NCBI GenBank assembly: GCA_902729315.2 | Contig: LR746274.1 | Location: 4,367,037 to 4,431,036 of the forward strand | Length of the DNA: 64,000 nucleotides | Source of the DNA: Spirodela intermedia | Lineage: Eukaryota > Streptophyta > Magnoliopsida > Alismatales > Araceae | Direction: 5' to 3' | In this document: in pieces, positions 24,499 through 37,047 of the stretch | Position numbering within the stretch: position 1 is the stretch's first letter | Layout: each line of letters opens with the position of its first letter | Translations under genes and position numbers: made by a program | Notes under the pieces: generated by a model | Seen by the model: the letters and a program-made list of their open reading frames with translations, nothing else | Told to the model about the DNA's origin: nothing | Databases searched by the model: none

Positions 24499-25603
24499 TC
24501 CCTCTCTTTTTCCCCATTAATCTCTCTCTCTCTCTACATATTTGTCTATCTATCCACCAATCCCACCAGAGCCCATCTGAGGGGCCCTTGTTCCGGCTCC
24601 AGGCCTTGGCTTCCATCTTGAGCCACATATTCAACCCCCAAAAGTGGGCTCTTGGCCCAATACCAACACTGCCACATAAACTAACAAGGAACCCAGTTCT
24701 GCCACTTAAACCCACTCAAATATATCAGCCCATTAGGCCCATTTATTGAGAGTCACCCAACTGTGAACTAGGAGTGAGTTCTTAAGGTTGACTCATGCCA
24801 AGCTGATGTTGACGACCCAAGAGTAATATAAATAGTGATTGATCTAGTCAAGCTATTGAAAGAAAATATCTTACTAGTAGTTATTCCAAATAAAGATTCT
24901 TATTTATCTCAATAGACTTAGAATTTTTTATTTTTAGCTAATTCCAAGTATCCTACTGTAAAGTTCCAAAAATAGTGTGATGAGTACTAGTTGAACCAAA
25001 AGATAAAGCAAGGGGCTATGCCCTCCCTTTTTCAGCTCATATGGAAATTTTTGGGTGGATTCCATAGTAAAGTTAGGTGTATGTAATTCTACATACCCCT
25101 GAATGATAGGTTCACATGCCAACATCATAAAAGATTCTTTTTGCAAAATCATTTCTTAACATTTCATCAAATCAAACCAATGAGAAGGATACCATAAAGA
25201 TAGGCTCTTAAATTCAACAAGGGAATTAAAAATTATTGATCATGCCTATTCACTTTATCAATGCACCACTAAAGTCTCATATAGCAAACATTGAATTTTT
25301 TCGTATTACATTTAAAATGTTTGTTTAAATTCTCTTTGGTGATATTCTTTAATATAGGTGAGATTGATTGAGTTAATTAGAAGGAGGGTTTTAATACTGT
25401 AAAGAAAAGGTGTCAATTTGGGGTCACATATGATCAGCCAACAAAAAGTAGGGATAAATTTTGGAAAGATGGATGACATATCCGAATTTCGCATGACTTA
25501 GTTGTGTTTCTTTTGTTTCTATCTGATTACTATGAGATATTTATAATTATTTTGGACTAATTATAGCTCCATTAGTGCAGCTATTAAACAAAATATTTTC
25601 TTA

Positions 25604-26639
25604 TTTTTTATTTTTTTTCATTTTTTTTATTTTCAGATAATATTTATTTTGATGAAGTGTTTGTCCCTGAGCCTCACACGTGAGAACAAGGGAGACAAGA
25701 GACCTCTCTAGTGAAAGTTGTGGATGGAACCTAAAGTGGTAGACAAGACCCATGTTGACCATCTAGGCCCAAGGCATTGGAAACTCCTCCCATCCATAGT
25801 GTGGAGATGGCTTTCTATTGGTGGTGTGTCACGCGCCACATTGCATGTTGATGGGGGGTTGCTCTAGGTGATCTGCCACTATCAAGGGATGGCAGGTACA
25901 TGCATTTGCTGTATATGAAGTACTAGCATGCCAATCTATTCTAAGGAATGTTGACCTCAAGCTTCTACCAGCATCTCTTGCCAATAAGAGAAAATAAAGC
26001 ACAGATGGGTACATGCTACATGTGCATTGAGCATGTCTGCTGTCTAGTTCCATTCACATAGCTGGTGTGTAATGGTGTTGATCCTCCATCAATAGTGTAT
26101 GATGTTTGTCTATACTCTTGAGCAACTAGCGAGAACAAAAACCTACACGCAATATCTAAACTAACACTTGTAAGTTTGATTGTAGGATGATATCATAGAG
26201 GTTGCATTCCTCACAAAGGAGTAAACCATCACTTATCATCATAGCCTCCATTGTGGTGCTAGTGTGAACATCATAAAAATAAGAGAAGACAAATAGAATA
26301 CTCCTATATGATCCTGTAAGATGCTTCCTCCTCTTACAAGTCTAAGGTTCCCTTGGGCTGTTCTATTTCAAATCTTAAGAATTACAGCCATCTACTAAGG
26401 ACTTTATGACAACTCATTTGACTAATTTTCTAGTCCAAGCCTTCACACAAAAGGTAGAGCTCTAAGCTTGATAAATTTACTAACATCTCATAATACTATC
26501 ATGTTTTCCATGATATTAATGTCAAGTATGTTAGGACTATCTCAAGAAGTTTGCACCATGAATACTATCACATTGGGCACCATATCCAATGCTAGGTACT
26601 TACAATATGTTCCCTCGACCCAAGGTTTCTAATCTATCT
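25604..26639. other. Gene-free spacer
   Basis: After the arm A end there is a T/A-rich run and then about 1 kb of moderately complex DNA. I could not assign it to a repeat or a gene. No frame shows conserved motifs. Confidence 0.4.
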
Positions 26640-27985
26640 ATTTTATAGTTAAAATTTTAAAAGCCATAATAATTATAATTGAATGAAAAATAATTTAGAA
26701 AGTTGACATCATATAAATTATCACTAAATAAAGTGAAAATTAAGTTTAAAATAAGAAAAAGAGAGTTCCAATATCATAGCAGCAATATGTCAGTGATGTG
26801 TAGGAATCTTGAGTGATCAAGAAGATTATTATGTAGTGTCCATGGCCTCAAAGGCTCTTCTTAGACAAGGACGACGTGGGCAATCTCTAAATGTTCTTGC
26901 AAAATCTAAAGATCAATAAAATGGGTCATCAAATCATTTTGAATAGCTATCACCTAACGGAGTGGAAAAACGACGACTTTATGACTCTCCGTCAATTGTC
27001 ATCTAACAGAGATGAACTAGATAGAGGTGGGATGCATGTTAGAGAGTTTCATCCCTTAGTCTGCATAGCACGATGAGGCTCTTCATCGAATCTAGTATGC
27101 TCTTAAGAGGTGGTGACTCGTCTTCTTGTAGATTGTCCTCTTTTCGATGATAACTTATTCATCAATCAATTGGAGATGATTTACTCAATGAATTCAAGAC
27201 TACTTTATTATGAATTATTCAATAATTTTAGTAACAATACTCAACAAATTAGCATTGACAAGATCTTTGCCAATGATTGAGCAATTCTAATAACTTAATC
27301 ATTCACTAACAATCTAAAAGAAAATTATAATTTAATCAAATAAAAATATGAGTTTTGACTCTAGTAAGATTCAAACCCTCATTAGTTACCCACTAGCATG
27401 AGAGAGAGGAAAATAAGTTCTCAAATACCCTTATATAGTAACGTTGTCATAGGATCTCGTTGTTATAAATAAAGGAGTATTTTTGATATTAAAATAAAAA
27501 ATATATTTTAGAGAAAGTGTGACCCAAGTTTAGTCCCACATCAATTATACGAATATATAGTAATACAAGATTTAGGAATCAATAAGTCCCTTTCTCACTT
27601 GTGTACAACCACTTCTTATCCCAAACTCAACTGGCCATTAGTGTTGTGTAAGAGGAGTGACACACACGTGCCCCCATCAATCTATAGCTACTCAAGCCCT
27701 TGCTCATCACTCAGCCCCAATTGTGCTTCTAACCCACTTGTAGGCTCGACTGACTAATGAGTCCCCCTCTTTTTCTATCTTTTTATTTTAATTTTTTTCC
27801 TTTATTTATCTCAAAAATAGGGTTATAAAAATTATATTAATTCACATAAAATCATATAATTAGTCAAAAAATCACATTAATTAATTGAAAATAACTTTTC
27901 ACAATTTAACAGAAATATGTCTATTTATCATGAGTTAAAGCTAAAATTATATTATTTATTAACTCATGATAATGAAGACTTATCA
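26640..27985 (-). mobile_element. LTR-1 3' LTR, reverse orientation, distal end missing
   Basis: Matches LTR-1 in reverse and ends at the TGATAAG terminus (reverse TTATCA at 27985). Unlike the solo copies it is followed by a C-rich tract, which is a polypurine tract on the minus strand, and by retroelement-internal sequence shared with 58819 onward. I therefore read it as a true 3' LTR. A USE-like box (27533-27543) is present but its spacing to TATATA is shortened to 10 nt. Confidence 0.75.
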
Positions 27986-28340
27986 CACCCCCCAACTTAA
28001 ATCATTAATAGTCTCTTAGTAATGAAATTATGTAAATTAATAAAAAATCACAAATATCAAACATCATAATTTAATGTATAAAAAATATAATTAAAAATAA
28101 TATACTTTTAGACACTTTAGACTCTTATATCAAGTATTTAAGAATGATTTTAAGTACTTAAATATTTAAACACTCTTTAGAATAACAATTTAGACTTCAC
28201 TTCTTCGATTCACATCTTTATCACTTCTTCTCTAATAAATATACTTCACAAGATATTCCAATTATCAATACTCATCCAAGAAAAATATTCATTCTACATT
28301 TATTTTTTTCATGACTTGATTTTTGAAGTTTACACTATAG
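27986..28340 (-). mobile_element. Internal 3' end of the LTR-1 retrotransposon with polypurine tract
   Basis: On the minus strand the sequence AAGTTGGGGGGTG sits immediately before the TGATAAG start of the LTR, the expected position and composition of a plus-strand primer tract. About 340 bp beyond it align with 58819-59160 (shared ACTTAAATCA, TCTTATATCAAGTATTT, TTAGA.TTCACTTCTT blocks). No coding frame remains. Confidence 0.7.
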
Positions 28341-29074
28341 TGGATAGGTATTGTAGAAAAATTATGACAATAAGAATGATGTCTCACACCCTTTGTGTAC
28401 TCTCCATTTTCAGGGATTCACATTTGATAATCATTCCCTTGATGTGACTTGCAACCATTTCTATGATAATCAATTTATAAATTTAAATTGATGATCTTAA
28501 TAATAGTGACTTAAGACCAATCATTCTCTCTCCTTCCAACATTCTCATTTCACCCCCTTTCTCATGTACATGAGAATCCTCTTTCTTCTCTCTCCCACCA
28601 TTGTCATTTACTCCCCATTTTCTCTCTCTCTCTCTCACTCTATGTTGGTGATGCCCTCTCATTCCTCATTTTCTCTCTCCACCTTTTCTTACCTTTTCAT
28701 CATTATTTTATCATATTATTTCACCTCACTTTTGGACCTCATTTTTACCTCTTGGCCCAAATAGCCTATTCCCTTCAAATTGCATCAATCCACTCCTTGT
28801 TGTGAACCACACAATCTAAACCTTGAAAAATCACTAAGAAAGCTTGTGGAATTCGAACCAACAAGAATCTTCAAGATATCAAAAATCTTCATTACAAAGG
28901 TGTGCTGATTTTTAAATTCCTTGTGAAGTTGATCATTGTTTTTAAATCATTGCTCTTAGAATTTATGAGATTCATAGGATAACCACCCTTATGTGAAAGA
29001 TTAGTGGTCCAAACTATGGTTGAGAAGTTGTGTTTGATTCTTTGAATTAAATAACTAATAGAACAAAATTAAGG
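28341..29074. other. Gene-free, probable retroelement-derived DNA
   Basis: AT-rich with a CT-rich island (28615-28685). The short frame at 28564-28764 is Ser/Leu-rich low complexity. It lies between two retroelement repeats and is probably their remnant. No domain seen. Confidence 0.4.
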
Positions 29075-29620
29075 GTAGTTGAAAACCCAAAAATCAGTTA
29101 ATTAAAATATTTAGAATCACAAATTTACCAAAATAAAATATTAAAATAGGTAAATATTGTGGTAAGTTTGAGGTCAATCTATAGAGAATGAGAATTAATT
29201 ATTAATTCATTACTATTTAATTTTATTAATAGATTTAAATAAAAAGAACTCAAAGGAGAAGTGACAACGAGTAAGAAGAATTTTCACAATCAAAAAAGGG
29301 AGAAACAAAAATTTAGTAATGTAGAAGACAATAAAAGGAGAGAAAACACTCACAAATGAATCATAATACGAAGTTAACAATATACCTCGATCTATTCAAA
29401 TTGTTCACACTCAAAATGCATCAAACTTAGAGAAAACTTACCTTGGGCCTCTATATTTCCCTAAGGCTATGTAGTTTTCTCTTTGAGTACGTTTCTCCTA
29501 TGATCTTAGTTGCGAATCAAAGCCTAAATCAATTCAAAACACATCAAGATTACTGTAGAACTTCAATATGATTTCATTCAAGCCAATTAAACAATGAGAC
29601 ATACAAAATTATATTTTCTG
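29075..29620. repeat. Dispersed repeat R4, copy 1
   Basis: Matches 56750-57300 in direct orientation. Shared blocks include TATTGTGGTAAGTTTGAGGTC, AGAATGAGAATTA, AAAACACTCA and TTGGGCCTCTATATTTC. The start resembles LTR-proximal sequence of plant gypsy elements, but no coding evidence remains. Confidence 0.65.
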
Positions 29621-32600
29621 CCCCTAAATGGTAGCTTAATATGTAAGGGTTTACACGAAGGTATGAGAGTACACGTGTAGGGTTGATTCATCTGAAATCA
29701 TCTGATCTAGGGCTGTAATTAAGTGAAGGCATTTCTATCTTTTTGGCTACAATAAGATGAGGCAATAACTGGCTTCTTCTCAAATTGATTTGAAGTGTTG
29801 GATTTAGAGATCTTGTTGTAATTGTAGTATCTTACTTAATGTTGAGATCTTCCTTAATGTTGATTGTGTAGACACTCTCAATAGCTTCTGGTCTTCTCAT
29901 TTGGTGACGCCATGTGTTAGTGCGTCAATCCTTGATTCTGTCACCTTATTTCCACAAGTCAAATCTTGTCTATTGAAGCATATGTCAATTTCCTAAAAAC
30001 CATAAAGAAGATATCGAAAATTCTTGAAATCCTCTCAAACTAATATAAAATCAATTACGATTATAAACCTTAGAGAAAAATTCCAAAAACTTCTCTAAAA
30101 TATTAAACTTCATGAAATATACAAAGAAATAATAAATTTTTATTTTTAATATGATAACATGCTAGATTGTAAGATTTAAGGTCCTGAATAAAACAATTCG
30201 TATGCCTTTCATGTGATACTCAACATGTTATCAATAACCCAATTGGTAATCAATGATCCTAATTCTCCAAAAATCATGGGATCATCTAAATATTAAGCCC
30301 TCAAAGATTTAATTTAAGTTAACTCTAAAGATTAATGTATAGCTCTCTTTAAGGAGATCTACTTTGGCCCATTTGTCCTACATCACAAATTCATTGACTT
30401 ACTAATGAATTCTTATGTTTATAACATGCATTGACCTTCATACACATTTTACATATTTCATTCATTGCTCATTGAACTATAACTTTTTTGATACTTGACA
30501 TACATCATGTGTGAACATGATATAATTCTGTCTTCTAACCATGTGAACTTCATATGTTAAGTGCTAACTTGCAGCTTATTAAGGAGCCAATATCACACTT
30601 GGTCCTTGGGTCAAGAAGTATGAGTTTAAGGTTGATAATCACATAAGGAGAAACAAGCAAAGTAGGCTCAAATAAAGAGTTATGGATGTAAGGCCCATAT
30701 TCATTTAAAGGTTGTCACCCAAAGAGAGGAGAAGAAAGATCCACCACTCACTCAAGGAAAGGAAGCATTGATCCAACAAGGGAGATGCATACTTATCAAA
30801 AGGCACATGATAAGGCATGAAGGAGGATTCACCACCCACTCAAGGAGAAGTATTCATCCAGCAGCCAAGATGCATACTTATCAGAAGGCACATGATAAGA
30901 CATGATGGAGAATCCACCACCCACTCAAGGGGAAGTATTGATCCAGCAGCCAAGATGCATACTTATCAAAAGGCACATGATAAGACATGAAGGAGGATCC
31001 ACCACCCACTCAAGGGGAAGTATTGATCCAGCAGCTAAGATGCATACTGATCAAAAGGCACACAATAAGACATGAAGGAAGATCCACTATCTACACAAGA
31101 AGGGAGTGGCTCAGCCATTGATTTAAAGGTTAATCATATTGTAAGAATTAGAAAGAGAGAGGGATGTCATCGTATACATACTGTGTATCACCAATGAAAA
31201 ACCTAGCTTATCTTAGTAGAACTTTAGGCTGTCACCATCTTAGCAAGGTTTGAAAGGTCCCAAGCTCCACACCTTGTGATCAAAGGTGTGTCATCAACTC
31301 GTCATTAGGTTACTTGCCTTGAACGAGGTGGTCTCTCATGGCTAGTAAGCATTGCCTCTTGGCAAAAATAAGGAAGGAGACGTGGTGATGACCAAGTTGA
31401 TTTCAAGGAACCTATGAGTCGGATATTCTTAGATATGAAATAGATTCTAATTAGCATGAGAGTTGATCCTACAATCTCATTGATCACATGGCATCATTCA
31501 CATTTCGACGGACTCATTTTCACACCTAAGCCCTATTTCCTCCCTTTCACATCTAATTTCTTCTGATTTGTGATTTCTTAGTGATTCCTACCAACATTAA
31601 TCAACAAATAAAAGATAATTCTACCCACAATTCTTTGATGATCAATCCTTGAGCTTATCATAGTACTAAATTCTTTCACAATCTAGAAGAGTAAATCTAA
31701 AAGTGTAAATATTATCGATTGATTGATTTTAGGGCATCTCAATGACCCTTGAAATTGATCCTTCATCACATCAATTAGAACACTAGAAAGAAGGCACCCA
31801 AGTAAGAATAGAGAAGGGGATAGATTTGTACCTAGCAATGGCCAATGAAAAATTTGTGAGGAAATCGCTGATATAACATGATCTAGGTGACATGTAATGA
31901 ATGCCCATGTGAATGATTGGTCCCAAAGTGCACACTCCTTTAGAAAGAAAGTGATATATTCCATAGATCTGACATATCCCAACTATAGACTTTATAATGA
32001 TAGGGAGTTTATTGCCCTCTAGTCAATGGCCTCCTAGTCATGCATTAACTGTGTAGATGAAATTAAATGGTAGAAGCCTATGATAACTTGTAGATGTGTT
32101 CATGGTTTGGCCAAGTGCTACTAATAGTTGAGGAAATGAAGGAATATATTTCCTTCTCTTCATTTTGCTCAATTCCAAACAAGTAATTAATTGACATATG
32201 ATTGGGAGGATGTGCCTTTGTTGCTCTATTTCTCTCCAAAGTATTTACGATATGCTTCATTTATCCAATGGGATTCTCCTCCCACTTTTCCTCTCATTCA
32301 TGTTATACATAGGTGCACAGGTATGCTTATAGGATGAGCTCAATTTAGATGTACTCATATGTCGTTATCATGCAACTAAGTTCATGCAAATATTATGTAT
32401 AAAATCTCACTCTTCGGTTTAGAATAAGTAAGGGTTGATCCTCAAAGAGTGTGGGTAATGAGAGTAAGAATTTTACTTATTTTATTTCTTATATATATAT
32501 ATACTTGAGATTGTAAAGAACATAATTAAATCTAAAAAAGTGAAGACAAAAGAAATGATAAGTGTAGCAAAGGGGAGAGAATAGATCTAACATAATAGAA

Positions 32601-33017
32601 TGATAGAATAAATGGTAAAACTAGTTCAAACTAAGAGTTATCTATTTATGAAGGAGATTACAATGACACCCTAGATCTAGATCTTGCACAGACCTCATTG
32701 TGCGTTAGTCTTAGGCCGAGTGATGCTTGATCTATAATGATCTTGATGTGTTCTAAGTAGTCTCTTCTCCACAACAACCTTGAGCATGAGAATACTATTG
32801 ATTGAGCCTTAATTTCTCTCTTTTTTCCTTCAGCTAGTCACTACTAGAGAGAGCCAAAAAGTGTCCTCCAAGAGAAGGGTGACATGTCTTAAACCTCTAG
32901 AGAATTAGTCCCCTTTAATAGATAGTTATGATTAATAACCAACTCTTTTAGTAGATGAATGACTTAGATTCTTTCACAAGGGTGACATTCTAATCCTCCT
33001 CTTAATCTCATCTTATG
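29621..33017. other. Gene-free stretch with one minisatellite
   Basis: No coding domains recognised on either strand. It holds the 85-bp minisatellite at 30738-31106, a short TA run near 32492-32503, and an LTR-flank-like block near 32440 (GGGTTGATCCTCAAAGAG). The remainder is AT-rich DNA I cannot classify. Confidence 0.4.
30738..31106. repeat. 85-bp minisatellite, about 4.3 units
   Basis: Units start at 30738, 30826, 30911, 30996 and 31081 (last partial). Each has the core CCACTCAAGG..AAG.ATTGATCCAGCAG and AAGGCACATGATAAGACATGA. Unit length is 85 bp except the first, which is 88. Confidence 0.92.
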
Positions 33018-33022
33018 GTGCC

Positions 33023-34659
33023 TGATAAGTCTTTATTATCATGAGTTAATAATTAATTAATAATTTACTTTTAGCCTTAACTCATGATAAATAGACATAT
33101 TTGTGTTAAAGTATGAAAAGTAGTTTTTAATTGATTAACATGAATTTTTAGGTAATTATGTAATTTTATATGAAATTATATAATTTTTATAGTCTTATTT
33201 TTGAGATAAATAAAGAAAAAGAAATAAAAGTAAAAATAAGACAAAATTAGGGTGAACCTGCTGGCCAACCGAGCCCGCATGCGAGTCAGAAGCGCAGTCA
33301 AGGAGTAGCCGCGAGCAGGGGCTCGAGCAGCTTGGACCGATAGTGGCGTGTGTATGTCACCCTCCTTCTATGTCACCAATGGCCAGCCAACTGTGGGGCA
33401 AGGAATGGTCATACACGTGCAAGAAAGGGACTTGATCGAAAATGTAATATTACTATATATTCACTAGACACTTCACCGCACAAGTGATGTGGGACTAAAC
33501 CCATGTCACACCTTCCCCAGAAAGGGCAAGCAACCGACACGAGTTTGAACCCTCCTAGAGTCAAAACTCATATTTTTTATTTGATTATCGCGACTTTCTT
33601 ATAGATCACCAATGAAGGAATAAGTAACTAGAATCGCTAGATTATCGACAAAAATCTCATCAATGCGATTCACGAAGCATTGTTACTAAAATTACTAAAT
33701 GATTCGCGATAAACAGATTGCAAATCCATCGAGTAAAGCATCTCCGATTGATCGACGAACTAGCCATAGGTTGAGAAGAGGACGATCCGCAGGGAGACGA
33801 GTTGCCACCTCTTGAGAGCATACCAGATGCGATGAAGAGCCTCCTCTTACTGCACAGACTTGAGGATGAAGCTCCCTAACATGTGTCTCACCTCCATCCA
33901 GCTCTTCTCCGTCAAGTGATAGCCATCAAAGAGCTGCAAAGTTGTCATTTTTCTGCTCTATGGGGTAACAATCACAGAGACAATTCAATGACCCATTTCA
34001 TTGATCTCTAGACTTTGCAAGGAGATCTACAGATTGCCCATATCATCTTTGTCTAAGGAGAGCCTTCAAGGCCATGGACACCGCATAACGATCCTCTCAA
34101 ATGCTCAAGATTCTAATGCATCGCTGACGCATCGCTGTTGCGATGTTAGAATTATATTTTCCTACTTTCAACTTAATTTTTATTTCATTTAGTGATAATT
34201 TGTTGATTTTAAATTTACTTAGATATACTTCATTCCATTCTGATTCTTCTAGCTTTTGTAGATCTTAATTTGATCAATTAAATCATCTGTAATTACTTAC
34301 ATAAGAATCATCAAACAAAACTTTATTTCTGCCTGATTCACGTTCACTAGGTGCTGATGTCATCCTAATGTTTTCAGCCTTATTTTCCTTTTTTATGAAT
34401 TTTTAATTTATTTCTTTTTCATTTCCTAGTATAAAATTTATAAAAAATAGTATTCTTTGAATAAAATTCTGAATAATTACCAGATATTATATTACATCCC
34501 TGTGATCGACCTAGAAAATTATCACTTTTTTGCAAGTTTTATTGAATTATCATTAATATATTTATTTATAAATACTTTTAAATATCTAAAAATTCATATT
34601 TTCTAATTTAATAAATTTTAAATTTGTATGATTTACGATACAACGACTAAGTCATGTCA
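33023..34659 (+). mobile_element. Complete solo LTR, LTR-1 family, with perfect target duplication
   Basis: 1637 bp, starts TGATAAGTC, ends GTCATGTCA, flanked by identical GTGCC pentamers at 33018-33022 and 34660-34664. These are the hallmarks of an LTR-retrotransposon insertion later reduced to one LTR. No internal coding sequence. Best reference copy for the family in the window. Confidence 0.93.
33454..33495 (-). promoter_or_regulatory. USE-like box plus TATA, minus strand of the solo LTR
   Basis: Minus strand GTCCCACATCA (33495-33485) is followed about 25 nt later by TATATA (33459-33454). The plant snRNA upstream sequence element is RTCCCACATCG. Spacing matches the shorter distance known for Pol III-transcribed U6-type genes. 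Antisense to the LTR. Promoter activity is inference. Confidence 0.5.
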
Positions 34660-34689
34660 GTGCCCTAAGATGAGTGACCTATATCTCAT

Positions 34690-34930
34690 CTTTTGATAGC
34701 CCTTTTAAGCGTAAATGAGTTAGGCCAAGATGACGCCCTCTCTTGAGCCCATAAACATATTCTACCAATCCTCTCCATAAGACTTAGGCTTTTCCTTGGG
34801 ATGAAGACTTGGGTTTCTTCCTTGAGCTTAAGACTTTGACTTCTTTTATTACTTCTAACTCATAATAAGAATTCATCTAAGTCTTTGCAATCAAATAATT
34901 ATCAAGAAAATGTGAGAGAATCATCGCTTG
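34690..34930 (-). repeat. Dispersed repeat R5, copy 1
   Basis: Its reverse complement matches 57310-57510, sharing TGATGATTCTCTCA, TAATTATTTGATTGCAA and ATATGTTTATGGGC. Nature unknown; probably part of a retroelement LTR. Nothing else is seen up to 35090. Confidence 0.6.
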
Positions 34931-35089
34931 ATTTTATAAAAGTCAAGTAAGTTTAGTATCAAAATATAAATAAAATAGTATATACTTAAACTTAAATGAT
35001 AAAATATTATGAATATCATAATAAGTTGATAATACATGTATAATTATGTTCTCTACCTATTAATTAACATCTATATATAAGATATTAAT

Positions 35090-35984
35090 ACATGGATGCA
35101 ACTACTAATTTATAATTATGAATGGACCATTACTTTGCAAATCCCTTTTTCTCTCTCTCTCTCTCCCTTTTATTTCTATCTAACAACAAATATACACTTT
35201 CACTTCTGTTCATTTTATTTTTATCATAAATGTCCAAAGCATCAATTTTCTAATGCATCATTCATTTCCTATCAAATTAGTGTAGGGATCAACTACAGTT
35301 AAGAGGTTATAAATATAGAGAAAACAATAATACATCATCATCAAACACAAATGATTGGGGAACTTATCTGATTTTCAAAAATGTTGATATCAAGTTTTTA
35401 GTTATATTGCAGCCATTCATTTTTTATTTTATACCTCTTCTTGAGTTTTGTCATATCTTATTTTAGGATCTCATCACTTACTACCAAGCAAGAGTTACAT
35501 TTCCCATTGCAAGAACTCTCTTCAAAGTCTCTACTTTCCAAAGAGCATTAACTACTCAATTAAATACCATGCTTATCGTCTGTTGGTAATGATAACCCAT
35601 TAACTTGATGAAACACTTGGACTGAGCAGGAGTATTAGTCCCCTATTCTAATGAGCATTCAAGGCTTTGGTTATATTCCTCAATAATAAATGGTTGAGAA
35701 TGAATAAGGTATTCATACTTGAACTATATTGATTGATGAATATGATTTTGCCTTTAATCATCGAGAAAAAGAGTGATACCTACCTCTTTAACACATGACT
35801 AAGATAAGTCACTAGTCATCTATTTGACACAAAAATTGCACAAATTCTAACTTTTGTTGGCAACACATTTATCCCAACATAATTATAAGAAAAGCTCTAA
35901 TATATAATTATGAACAATGCTATGTCATAGCTCTCCTTAATTAATTTCATATAACTTTTGCCTCTTCATACTAAGAAAATATTT
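35090..35984 (+). repeat. Dispersed repeat R3, copy 1 (uninterrupted)
   Basis: Matches 50640-50950 plus 52699-53202 in direct orientation, with long near-identical runs (for example TTGGTAATGATAACCCATTA and TATATTCCTCAATAATAAAT). It ends in TAAGAAAATATTT at 35972-35984, exactly where arm B of the inverted duplication starts. It is the empty-site reference for the solo LTR at 50956-52698. Confidence 0.85.
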
Positions 35985-37012
35985 TCTTCAATGGCTAAAC
36001 TGGTGGAGCTGAAATTAGTCCAAAAAAATTATAAATATCTCACAGTAATCAGATAGGAACAAAGGAACCACCACAAAGACTTGTGAGAAATTCAGAGCTG
36101 TCACTTAAGCATGCCATCTATCTTTTCATAATCTATCCCACCTCCTTCTTGCCTAATCATGTGATGGAAAATTTAAGTCATCTGTCCCCAGATTGATACC
36201 TTTTCTTTATAGTATTAAAAGACCTCTATCTAATTGACTAATTCAATCTCTCCTACATGTAACATTTTAAAATTGAGTTATTTACTATATGACACTTAGT
36301 GGTCATTGATAAAGTGAAACAGCATAGCCAGTAATTTGTAATTACCTTAATGAATTTAAAAGCCCACCTTGCTGATATCCTTCTCAGTGGGTTTGATTTA
36401 ATGAAATTTTATGAACTGATTTAGTAGAAAGAGTTTTTTGTGATATTGGCAAGTAAACTTATCATTCAGGGGTTTGCAGGAACTTTTTAATAACCTTAAA
36501 AAATCCAACACTAAATTACATACACATAACATTTAGTATGGAATTTACCCAAAATTTTCCATATGAGCTGGAAAAGGAAGGAGGGCTTGGTCCCTTGCTT
36601 TATCTTTTGGTTCCACTAGTAGCCATTACACTATTTTTGGAACCTTATGGTAATGTACTTGGAATCAGCTAAATATAGAAAAAATTATAAGTCAATAGAG
36701 GTAAATAAGAATATTTGAAATAACTACTAGTAGATATTTTCTTTGTATAGCTTGACTAGAACAATCACTATTTTTATTACTCTTGGGTCGTCAACATCAA
36801 CTTGGCATGAGGAGTTCACTTTAAAACTCGCTCCTAGTTCATAGTTGGGCGACTCTCATTAAAGAAATGGGCCTGATGGACCGATATATTTGAGTGGGTT
36901 TAAGTGGGCAGAACTGGGTGGCTGAAGATGGAAGCCAAGGCCTGGAGCTGGAACGAGGGCTACTAAGATGGACTCTGGTGGGATTGGTGGATAGATAGAC
37001 AAATATATATAT

Positions 37013-37047
<35 letters not shown>

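Larger units (their letters stand above)
20518..25603 (-). repeat. Arm A of an inverted segmental duplication
   Basis: The reverse complement of this segment matches 35972-40808 over its length by eye. The match covers the KCR pseudogene, its introns, the CT-rich 5' flank and about 2.5 kb further upstream. Landmarks are the ATTGAAGAAAATGAG end near 20525, the KCR at 21313-22829, the (GA)n tract at 22867-22898, the C-run at 23386-23399, and AAATATTTTCTTA at 25591-25603. Indels exist, including a 124-bp tandem duplication found only in this arm. Confidence 0.88.
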
